Shown here in pieces: positions 57,016 through 64,000 of a stretch of 64,000 nucleotides of DNA. The stretch covers positions 1,492,546-1,556,545 of the forward strand of contig NZ_CP032157.1 in NCBI RefSeq assembly GCF_003555545.1, read 5' to 3'. The notes beneath the pieces were generated by a model. It had not been told where the DNA came from. It did not search any database and was given only the letters and a program-made list of their open reading frames with translations. Source of the DNA: Paraflavitalea soli (GTDB lineage: Bacteria; Bacteroidota; Bacteroidia; Chitinophagales; Chitinophagaceae). The position numbers were made by a program, and so were the translations under genes. Position 1 is the first letter of the stretch; every line of letters begins with the position of its first letter.

Positions 57016-58950
57016 ATGAAAACAAGATATTATATACCGGCTTTAGTGTTGATTCTGTCAACTATAGCTTGTAAAAAGAATTTCCTGGATGTGGTGCCAG
57101 ACAATGTGGCTACGCTTGATAATGCATTTACCATGCGTGCGGAAGCCGAGAAATACCTGGCTACCTGTTACTCTTACCTGCCCAATGATGGCGATCCGGT
57201 GACCAATGTAGCTTACCTGGGCGGTGATGAATTCTGGCTCGCTTATCCTCCCGCCAGTCTTACCGCTGTCAACTGGGATATCGCCCGTGGCAACCAGAAT
57301 GTGGTAAGACCTTATGGCAATATTTGGGATGGTGATTGGTTCTCGGCTCAAAATTTCGGTTACGACAATATGTTCACTGCCATCCGCACCTGCAATACCT
57401 TTATCGAAAATGTAGGGGACATTAAAAAGATACCAGACCTTACCCAGGATGAAAGGACCAGGTGGCTGGGAGAGGTGATGTTCCTCAAAGCCTATTATCA
57501 TTTCCTGCTGTTGCGCCAGTACGGACCTATTCCCATCATGGACAAAAGTATTCCCATCAATGCGCCGCTGGAGCAAACCAAGGTGAGGCGTGAGACGGTA
57601 GATTCTGTGGTGAACTATATTGCCAACCTGATGGATGCAGCCGTTACCAACTTGCCCGTATCCCTGCTCACGCCTTCCACGGAATTGGGACGTATTACCA
57701 AGGCCATTGCCCTGAGCATGAAAACAAAGGTATTGGTGCTCGGCGCCAGCCCCCTGTTCAATGGCAATGGTGATTATGTGAACTTCAAAGACAAGCAAGG
57801 CAGGTTACTCGTCAATACTACTTATAGTGCAGAGAAGTGGCAGCGGGCAGCTGCTGCCGGTGCAGCCGCTATTAAAGCCTGTGAAGAAGCCGGCATCTAC
57901 CTCTATAAATTTATTAATACCACGGGTTTTAATCTTACACCTGGCACCATTACCCAGATGAGCATTCGCAATGCCGTGTGTGAAAAATGGAACCAGGAAT
58001 GGATCTGGGCCAATTCAGAAGCCTCCACCTGGCAGCTGCAATATTCTTCCATGGCGCATATTGATCCTGCCAATTCCGGCAACTCCAGCATTTATGGTAC
58101 CCTGGGGCCAACAATGCAGGTAGTACGCCAGTTCTATACTAAAAATGGTGTACCCATTACAGAAGACAAAACGCTGGATTATACCAATGCCAATCAATTG
58201 AGGACGGCTACCAATGCGGAACGCTTTGACTTTGTAGAAGGATACCAGACCGCCAGGATCAATTACGACCGGGAGCCTCGCTATTATGCTGATCTCGGAT
58301 TTGATGGCGGACGCTGGTATATGCAAAACAGCCCCAGCCGTTCAGATGAGAATACCTGGAGTGCACAGTTAAGACTAGGCCAGTTTGGTGCAGGGGTGGC
58401 CGTCACGATCACTACCTATTATCCCAAGAAAATGGTGAACTGGAAGTTTGCTTACCAAAGCAACAACAGCAGCCATATAGAAGATTATCCCCTGCCTACC
58501 ATGCGCCTGGCTGATCTCTATCTCCTGTATGCCGAAGCATTGAATGAAGCTAACGGTCCTTCTGAGGAAGTATACAAGTACCTCAACCTGATCCGCGACA
58601 GGGCTGGCCTGCCTACGGTGCAGCAAAGCTGGACCAATTTTGCCAATAATTCCGGTGCCTATCTTACCAGGGAAGGCCTGCGTACCATCATCCGCAATGA
58701 GCGCAATATTGAAATGTCTTTTGAAGGCCACCGCTTCTGGGACCTGCGCCGCTGGAAACTGGCGGGTGAGCTGCTCAATGGAAACGTGACGGGCTATGAC
58801 AGGTCTGGCACTGCCGACCGGCCCGATCTGTTCTATACGCCTACTACCTATTACAATATGCGTTTTGTAGTACCCAGAGATTACCTGTGGCCCATCCGGG
58901 AATCGAACCTGCCAGTCAATGAAAACCTGGTGCAAAACCCGGGATGGTAG
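57016..58950 (+). CDS. RagB/SusD-family nutrient-binding lipoprotein (PUL)
   Basis: The open frame can be read from a GTG at 56953, but that part is the dispersed repeat. The ATG at 57016 (MKTRYYIPALVLILSTIACK) starts a lipoprotein signal (Cys at IAC), giving 644 residues. SusD helices are seen in WLGEVMFLKAYYHFLLLRQY, RLADLYLLYAEALNEANGPS and the closing RNERNIEMSFEGHRFWDLRR. It captures the glycan at the surface and forms the lid of the SusC transporter in this family. It is followed by two further surface lipoproteins. Confidence 0.94.
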   Translation: MKTRYYIPALVLILSTIACKKNFLDVVPDNVATLDNAFTMRAEAEKYLATCYSYLPNDGDPVTNVAYLGGDEFWLAYPPASLTAVNWDIARGNQNVVRPYGNIWDGDWFSAQNFGYDNMFTAIRTCNTFIENVGDIKKIPDLTQDERTRWLGEVMFLKAYYHFLLLRQYGPIPIMDKSIPINAPLEQTKVRRETVDSVVNYIANLMDAAVTNLPVSLLTPSTELGRITKAIALSMKTKVLVLGASPLFNGNGDYVNFKDKQGRLLVNTTYSAEKWQRAAAAGAAAIKACEEAGIYLYKFINTTGFNLTPGTITQMSIRNAVCEKWNQEWIWANSEASTWQLQYSSMAHIDPANSGNSSIYGTLGPTMQVVRQFYTKNGVPITEDKTLDYTNANQLRTATNAERFDFVEGYQTARINYDREPRYYADLGFDGGRWYMQNSPSRSDENTWSAQLRLGQFGAGVAVTITTYYPKKMVNWKFAYQSNNSSHIEDYPLPTMRLADLYLLYAEALNEANGPSEEVYKYLNLIRDRAGLPTVQQSWTNFANNSGAYLTREGLRTIIRNERNIEMSFEGHRFWDLRRWKLAGELLNGNVTGYDRSGTADRPDLFYTPTTYYNMRFVVPRDYLWPIRESNLPVNENLVQNPGW

Positions 58951-58957
58951 GAGAAGA

Positions 58958-58985
58958 ATACAGAGCCAGCATCCAGAATTCAGAA
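58958..58985. repeat. Short repeat block between susD and the DUF4959 gene
   Basis: AGAATACAGA and ATCCAGAAT here also occur, in inverted orientation, in the block at 53551-53586. It fills most of the 52-bp gap after the SusD stop. Confidence 0.5.
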
Positions 58986-59002
58986 GTTGTAAACATACTA
59001 AT

Positions 59003-60187
59003 ATGAAAAAATATACTGTAATAATAGCCAGCTTCCTCGCTTTGACAGGCGTGTGGAGTTGCACCAAAGAAGATCCCAACGGTATTAAGGAAAACAATGG
59101 TACGGCGCCGGGCCTGGTATCGAATGTGATCGTAAAGAATGAGAACGGCGCAGCGTTGCTCACCTATACGCTGCCTGCCGATCCCGATCTGTTGTACATC
59201 AAGGCCCTGTATACCCTGGCCAATGGCACCAAAAGAGAAGTGAAAGCGTCTACCTATACCAACCAGCTGCGGGTAGAAGGTTTTTCAGATACCCTCAAAC
59301 ACACCGTACAGCTGGTGGCGGTCAATAAAAGCGAGGTAGCATCTGCCGCCGTCAACGTGGAAGTGTCTCCGCTGGTATCACCCATTCAACTGGTATACCG
59401 TAATCTGCAGGTAGCGTCTACTGCCGGTGGCATCCGTATAAAATCACTCAACAAGTACAGGGGTAATGTGGTGATCGTACCCCTGATGGATTCCCTCAGC
59501 AATGGAGACTGGGTGAGCCTCGACAATATCTACACCAGCGACTCCATCATTGCCACCAGCATCCGGGGACTGACACCTGTACAAAAGAAATTTGCCTTCT
59601 TTGTACGCGACCGCTGGCTCAATACCACTGATACCTTAATAGCCAATATCACGCCTGCCAAAGAGGTGTTGCTCAACAGAGCCAACTTCTCCTCCTTTGT
59701 ATGTGACAACGATACCAAAATGTCGTTCAATACCACCGTGGAAATGATGTGGCAGGGATTGCTCAACAATGAATGGCCTTGTACCTATACCGATGAAAGT
59801 TCGGGAGTACCCACCACCATTACCTGGAGCATCGGGCCTCAGCCGGTGAAGCTTACGCGGTTCAACCTGCTCACCCGCCGTGAAGGCAGTTTGTATTATT
59901 CCAAAGGAAGCCCGCGCAGGTTTGAAGTGTATGGTTCCAATAATGCTACCCGCGATGGGGATTGGTCTAAATGGACGAAGATCCTTACTTGTGAGGTCAT
60001 CAAACCATCAGGTTTGCCCTTGGGACAGGAGAATGGTGCCGATGCGGCAGCCGGGTCTGCAGGGTTTACGTTTGATTTCAATGAAGATACACCACCCTAC
60101 AGGTACCTGCGCATCAAATGCCTGCAGAACTGGATCGGTTCCTATTTCATAGAAATACAGAACATGAATATCTGGGCTACGGAATAG
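59003..60187 (+). CDS. DUF4959-type surface lipoprotein (PUL)
   Basis: A frame is open from 58919, but the ATG at 59003 (MKKYTVIIASFLALTGVWSC) starts a lipoprotein signal and gives 394 residues. The first part (about 30-130) fits the DUF4959 domain (GTAPGLVSNVIVKNENGAAL), the middle a further Ig-like domain (DUF5126-like), and the last 150 residues a discoidin-like beta-sandwich (DUF5000-like; SPRRFEVYGSNNATRDGDWS, YRYLRIKCLQNWIGSYF). Proteins of this kind follow SusD in many PULs and are thought to be surface glycan-binding lipoproteins. The exact ligand is unknown. Confidence 0.85.
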   Translation: MKKYTVIIASFLALTGVWSCTKEDPNGIKENNGTAPGLVSNVIVKNENGAALLTYTLPADPDLLYIKALYTLANGTKREVKASTYTNQLRVEGFSDTLKHTVQLVAVNKSEVASAAVNVEVSPLVSPIQLVYRNLQVASTAGGIRIKSLNKYRGNVVIVPLMDSLSNGDWVSLDNIYTSDSIIATSIRGLTPVQKKFAFFVRDRWLNTTDTLIANITPAKEVLLNRANFSSFVCDNDTKMSFNTTVEMMWQGLLNNEWPCTYTDESSGVPTTITWSIGPQPVKLTRFNLLTRREGSLYYSKGSPRRFEVYGSNNATRDGDWSKWTKILTCEVIKPSGLPLGQENGADAAAGSAGFTFDFNEDTPPYRYLRIKCLQNWIGSYFIEIQNMNIWATE

Positions 60188-60276
60188 CTACGAGCCACGA
60201 GTTCCGAGCGGCGGGCCTTTAGTTTCGACCAGGCTCTCTTGTATTGCTCGCAGCTCGTAGCTCACGGCTCGAAGCT
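60186..60276. repeat. Inverted repeat block between the DUF4959 and DUF4998 genes
   Basis: AGCTACGAGC (60186-60195) begins in the stop codon of the upstream gene and pairs with GCTCGTAGCT (60253-60262) 57 bp on; GAGCC/GGCTC and CGAGC/GCTCG words recur through the block. It has the look of a dispersed genome repeat. Confidence 0.6.
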
Positions 60277-60303
60277 TGTTCTTTAAAAAGTAAAACAACG
60301 TTC

Positions 60304-61497
60304 ATGAAACAATACATCATTTATATAGCCGCAGTCTTACTCGCTATCGGCTCCTGCAAGAAAATGGACGAGTACAAAAAGTTTGCTGATGGGGGAGAAA
60401 TTACCTATCCCTCTACGTTTGATTCTATGAAAGTGATCTCCGGGAAAAACCGGGTCATGATCACCGGCTTGCTCAAGGGCGACCCCAAGGTCACCAGGTA
60501 CAGGATATTCTGGAACAGTGGCAATGATTCACTCGAAGCGCCATTAACCCGTTCAGGCGGTGTAGATACCCTGAGACAGATCGTGAGCAACCTGCCTGAA
60601 GGTCCCATGACCTTTAATGTGCGTACCTACGATGCCAAAGGCAATAAGTCGATTCCGATGATCATCACAGGTAATGTGTACGGACAAAGTTTCCAGACAT
60701 CCGTAAATCAGCGGGGCAACCGCGTGGTGTTAGGGACCAGCTTCCGCCAGGATGGATCGGCGCTTATTAAGTGGGCCAATGTGGATGCTTATGTAGGGGT
60801 GCGGGGCATGCAGGTACATTACCTTGATGCCAGCAACGTAGCGCGCGATACTGTGGTACCAGCCAGCTTGATGGATCAGCAAACCATTATACCCAATGTA
60901 GGTGTGAAGCAGACCATTAAGTACAACACCCTTTATCTGCCCGATACCGTGGGTATCGATACATTTACTGTAGCGCAAAAAGAGATACCTGCCTTTACCG
61001 AAGTGTTGATCACCAACAGCCAGAAACCGGTGGCCAATATGGCCAATGATGGCAGCCGCTGGGCTATCCTGCGCGACTGGATCTCCAATGCAGCTGTAAA
61101 GAACCACAATGGTTATGGCGGTACCGATATCTCCGGTGATCCCAAGATCTATTTTGAAGCAGGCTGGGGCGCCCCAGGTATTTACAATGGTAAGATCCAC
61201 CAGGTGGTTACCTTACCACCCGGCAAGTATAAGTTTGAAGGATCCGTTGACTGGTTCAACAAGGGATCAAGAAATGATACCTACCTGGTAGCCATGCCCG
61301 GTACGAATGGTTTGCCGGATGTGGATCAGCTGGGTACCGCTTTTGCGTCTGCCAAACTGGAAAGCGGCTGGTGGTGGTGGGATACCACTTTTGAAATAAC
61401 ACAGCAAACGACCTTTTCCATGGGCTTGCTGTTGTATATGAATGATGATGGAGAAGCCACCCGTTTAAATAGTATCAGATTGTATATTGTAAACTAA
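60304..61497 (+). CDS. DUF4998-type surface lipoprotein (PUL)
   Basis: A frame is open from 60244, but the ATG at 60304 (MKQYIIYIAAVLLAIGSCKK) starts a lipoprotein signal and gives 397 residues. The first part (about 25-210) matches the DUF4998 layout: YKKFADGGEITYPSTFDSMK, GDPKVTRYRIFWNSGNDSLE, and NVRTYDAKGNKSIP. The last 140 residues (DWISNAAVKNHNGYGGTD, VVTLPPGKYKFEGSVDWFN) are a beta-sandwich of the DUF5013 kind. Such proteins are common next to SusD/DUF4959 genes and probably bind glycans at the surface. Confidence 0.84.
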   Translation: MKQYIIYIAAVLLAIGSCKKMDEYKKFADGGEITYPSTFDSMKVISGKNRVMITGLLKGDPKVTRYRIFWNSGNDSLEAPLTRSGGVDTLRQIVSNLPEGPMTFNVRTYDAKGNKSIPMIITGNVYGQSFQTSVNQRGNRVVLGTSFRQDGSALIKWANVDAYVGVRGMQVHYLDASNVARDTVVPASLMDQQTIIPNVGVKQTIKYNTLYLPDTVGIDTFTVAQKEIPAFTEVLITNSQKPVANMANDGSRWAILRDWISNAAVKNHNGYGGTDISGDPKIYFEAGWGAPGIYNGKIHQVVTLPPGKYKFEGSVDWFNKGSRNDTYLVAMPGTNGLPDVDQLGTAFASAKLESGWWWWDTTFEITQQTTFSMGLLLYMNDDGEATRLNSIRLYIVN

Positions 61498-61605
61498 TAA
61501 GTAGATAGTTATAAGAAGTAAATCCATTATTATAATAATAAAGTCCATTTACTGCAATGTATTTATTGGAGAACTTTGGCGAGCTGATGCCATAAATAAA
61601 GTAAA

Positions 61606-63933
61606 ATGAAAGTAACGATTGGTCTTTGCTCTCTATTATTCTCTTTGGCGCTTTCTGCACAGGACCACCCCTTGCGGCTTTGGTATGATAAGCCAGCTGC
61701 ACAATGGGAAGAGACCCTGCCCCTTGGCAATGGCCGCCTGGGTATGATGCCCGATGGCGGTGTGCAGAAAGAAACCATTGTGTTGAATGATATTACCCTT
61801 TGGTCAGGAGCGCCGCAGGATGCCAACAACAAAGAAGCCTATAAGAAACTGCCGGAGATACAAAGGTTGCTGCTGGAAGGGAAGAATGTAGAGGCGCAGG
61901 CACTGATCGATAAAGACTTTATCTGTACCGGTAAAGGATCGGGGGCAGAACCTTTTGGTTGTTATCAAACCCTCGGCAGCCTTTCCCTGGCTTTCCGGTA
62001 TAAAGGCGTGCATGAACAGGAGCTGAACTATACCCATTATTCAAGGGAGCTTTCGTTGGACAAAGCCATCGCTGCCTGCTCTTACCAGGTAGGAGGGGTG
62101 ACGTATAAAAGAGAATACTTCACCAGCTTTGGGGATGATGTGGGGGTTGTGCGGATCACGGCCAGCAAGCCAGGTATGATCAACCTCAGTGTGGGCATAT
62201 CCCGGGAAGAAAAGGGACATGTAAGTGTGAGCAACAAGACCCTGGACATGTATGGCCAACTGGAGAATGGTACAGATGGAAAGGGCATGGAGTACCTGGC
62301 CAAAGTAGCGCTGCAGGTAAAAGAGGGTAGCCTTCACGCGGAGAACAACCAGCTCATCGTGGAAAATGCATCTGAAGTGATCCTGTTCTTTTCTGCCAGG
62401 ACGAGTTATAAGGACAATGCTTTCAGGGATCATGCCCGGCAGTTGTTGACCAAAGCGATGACCATTCCTTTTGCTGCACAAAAGAAAAAACACCTCACCA
62501 ATTATCAAAAGCTCTTCGGACGCCAGCAAGTGTACCTCGGGGCCGGAGGATCAGATAGCCTGACTACCGATAAACGGCTGGAACATTTCTACAACGCTGC
62601 CACGCCCGATAACCAGCTTACCGTACTGTTTTACCAATTCAGCCGGTACCTGTCTATTGCCAGCACCCGTGTAGGATTATTGCCGCCCAACTTACAGGGT
62701 TTGTGGGCACACCAGATCCACACCCCCTGGAATGGAGATTACCACCTCGATGTGAATGTACAGATGAACCATTGGGGTGTAGAGCCAGGCAACCTGTCGG
62801 AGCTGAACCTGCCCCTGGCAGCCCTGGTGAGCAGTTTGGTACCCCATGGCCAGCGTACTGCCAAGGCCTATTACAATGCAGATGGCTGGATAGCGCACGT
62901 GATCACCAACCCCTGGATGTTTACCGAACCCGGCGAAAGCGCTTCCTGGGGTGTATCCAAGTCAGGCACCGGATGGTTGTGCAATAACCTGTGGGAGCAT
63001 TACCAGTTTTCCCGCGACAAGAACTACTTACAGAAAATATATCCTGTACTGAAGGGATCGGCTCAGTTCTATGCGGCCATCCTCGTTAAAGAACCGAAAA
63101 CAGGATGGCTGGTGACATCACCTTCCTCATCACCTGAGAACCATTTCTACCTGCCTGATGGCAGTGGCAGGCATGCCGCCATCTGCATGGGAGCTACCAT
63201 CGATAACCAGATCATCCGCGAGTTATTCAACAATGTGATCACTGCTTCGGAAGTATTGGGTATTGATGGCATATTCAGGAATGGGCTGAAGGAAAAGCTG
63301 GCACAGATACCACCTCCGGGGCGTATTGCTGCCGATGGCAGGCTGATGGAGTGGCTGGAAGAATACAAGGAGACCGAAGTAGAGCACCGCCATATATCGC
63401 ACCTGTATGGCCTGTATCCTGCCAACCTGATCACTCCTTCACAAACACCTGACCTGGCAGAAGCCTGTAAAAAATCGTTGAATGTGCGGGGAGATGATGG
63501 ACCCAGCTGGTCCATCGCTTACAAGCAATTGTTCTGGGCAAGGCTGCATGATGGCAACCGGGCTTATAAACTGTTCCGGGAGATCATGAAGCCCACCCTG
63601 AAGACGAATATCAACTATGGCGCAGGCGGCGGCGTATATCCCAACCTGCTATCCGCCGGTCCGCCCTTCCAGATCGACGGCAATTTTGGCGCCGGCGCCG
63701 GCATTGCTGAAATGTTGATCCAGAGTCATGAAGGGTTTATTAATTTTATTCCCGCGATCCCCGATGCCTGGAAGGCCGAAGGAGTGGTAAAAGGCATGAA
63801 GGCCCGGGGTAATATTACTGTTGATTTTGCCTGGAAGAATGGCACGGTAACGAACTATAAGATCACTTCTCCGCAACAACAAAAAGTGAAAGTGATGCTC
63901 AATGGAAAACTGATAACAGTAACAACGAAATAA
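61606..63933 (+). CDS. Glycoside hydrolase family 95, alpha-L-fucosidase-type
   Basis: The protein has 775 residues and a signal peptide (MKVTIGLCSLLFSLALSAQ). The N-terminal beta domain has RLWYDKPAAQWEETLPLGNG and IVLNDITLWSGAP. The helical barrel has DYHLDVNVQMNHW, SSSPENHFYLP with the probable acid Glu511, and FQIDGNFGAGAGIAEML with Asp691. Asn384 corresponds to one of the catalytic Asn residues of Bifidobacterium AfcA; the partner two positions before is Asp382 instead of Asn. The family inverts alpha-L-fucosyl bonds, mostly alpha-1,2; some members act on L-galactose. It is the last gene of the PUL operon seen here and lacks a sorting signal, so it is probably periplasmic. Confidence 0.93.
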   Translation: MKVTIGLCSLLFSLALSAQDHPLRLWYDKPAAQWEETLPLGNGRLGMMPDGGVQKETIVLNDITLWSGAPQDANNKEAYKKLPEIQRLLLEGKNVEAQALIDKDFICTGKGSGAEPFGCYQTLGSLSLAFRYKGVHEQELNYTHYSRELSLDKAIAACSYQVGGVTYKREYFTSFGDDVGVVRITASKPGMINLSVGISREEKGHVSVSNKTLDMYGQLENGTDGKGMEYLAKVALQVKEGSLHAENNQLIVENASEVILFFSARTSYKDNAFRDHARQLLTKAMTIPFAAQKKKHLTNYQKLFGRQQVYLGAGGSDSLTTDKRLEHFYNAATPDNQLTVLFYQFSRYLSIASTRVGLLPPNLQGLWAHQIHTPWNGDYHLDVNVQMNHWGVEPGNLSELNLPLAALVSSLVPHGQRTAKAYYNADGWIAHVITNPWMFTEPGESASWGVSKSGTGWLCNNLWEHYQFSRDKNYLQKIYPVLKGSAQFYAAILVKEPKTGWLVTSPSSSPENHFYLPDGSGRHAAICMGATIDNQIIRELFNNVITASEVLGIDGIFRNGLKEKLAQIPPPGRIAADGRLMEWLEEYKETEVEHRHISHLYGLYPANLITPSQTPDLAEACKKSLNVRGDDGPSWSIAYKQLFWARLHDGNRAYKLFREIMKPTLKTNINYGAGGGVYPNLLSAGPPFQIDGNFGAGAGIAEMLIQSHEGFINFIPAIPDAWKAEGVVKGMKARGNITVDFAWKNGTVTNYKITSPQQQKVKVMLNGKLITVTTK

Positions 63934-63937
63934 CGAT

Positions 63938-64000
63938 GTCAGCCTGAGCCTGTCGAAGGCGTCTTAAGGGTGGGTCGCCCTTGAAGGGCGGCTCACCCTG
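63938..64000. repeat. Two dispersed repeats at the PUL end
   Basis: At 63938-63960 lies GTCAGCCTGAGCCTGTCGAA and the following GGC, a word that I remember as common in intergenic repeats of Bacteroidota. At 63966-64000 follows a hairpin-type repeat related to 56957-56991, sharing GGCTCACCCTG at its end and AGGGTGGG near its start. It may continue past the window edge. Confidence 0.65.

Noticed and set aside
1-64000. Transposase, integrase, phage genes, CRISPR arrays or tRNA genes
   Set aside because: None was seen; repeats found are short intergenic elements without spacers or transposase.

Overview
The window looks like chromosomal DNA of a Bacteroidota bacterium, most likely family Chitinophagaceae (inference). 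The evidence is two SusC/SusD pairs, several secreted proteins with type IX secretion (T9SS) type A or type B C-terminal signals, an ECF sigma/FecR/STN-SusC relay, and promoters of the Bacteroidota type (TAnnTTTG at -7). No rRNA, tRNA, CRISPR array, transposase or phage gene was seen.

Layout. 1-3043: a likely siderophore-uptake locus with a truncated TonB-dependent receptor, a siderophore-interacting flavoprotein and a divergent PchR-like AraC regulator with an 11-bp direct-repeat operator. 3050-6224: small genes, an unusual cluster of nested inverted repeats, a DUF6934-like/57-residue gene pair with ATGA overlap, an orphan T9SS signal and a cupin. 6438-12806: secreted T9SS proteins, a trimeric C1q-like protein and a GH29 fucosidase. 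12817-20049: a three-gene unit on the minus strand, made of a di-heme cytochrome fused to a von Willebrand type D (VWD) domain, a second VWD protein with a C-terminal anchor, and a frameshifted VTT/DedA membrane protein. 20422-31376: large surface proteins, a thioesterase, a beta-helix adhesin followed in the same frame by a short protein that carries the sorting signal, and a GHL10-type glycosidase. 31505-40519: a hydrolase, four regulators (two counted with their targets), a FAD oxidase and a ClC chloride transporter divergent from an Fnr-like regulator with two palindromes between them. 41003-48057: an ECF sigma, FecR, STN-SusC, SusD cassette. 48665-63933: a polysaccharide utilisation locus (PUL) with a GntR regulator, a sodium/sugar symporter, a clan GH-D alpha-galactosidase-like enzyme, SusC, SusD, DUF4959 and DUF4998 lipoproteins and a GH95 fucosidase.

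How the genes work together. In the PUL, SusC/D and two surface lipoproteins would bind and import a fucosylated, galactose-containing glycan, GH95 and the GH-D enzyme would remove the terminal sugars, the symporter would take up the released sugar, and the GntR protein would sense it. A perfect 7-bp inverted repeat directly after the -7 box of the susC promoter is the best operator candidate and shares words with the gntR promoter. The ECF/FecR/STN-SusC set is a separate trans-envelope induction system.

Most unusual parts: the cytochrome-VWD operon, whose first protein appears to have a two-helix membrane hairpin inserted in a C-terminal beta-sandwich domain; the adhesin/sorting-signal gene pair; the DUF6934-like pair; the repeat cluster at 3657-3818; and the dispersed repeats that occupy nearly every junction of the PUL.
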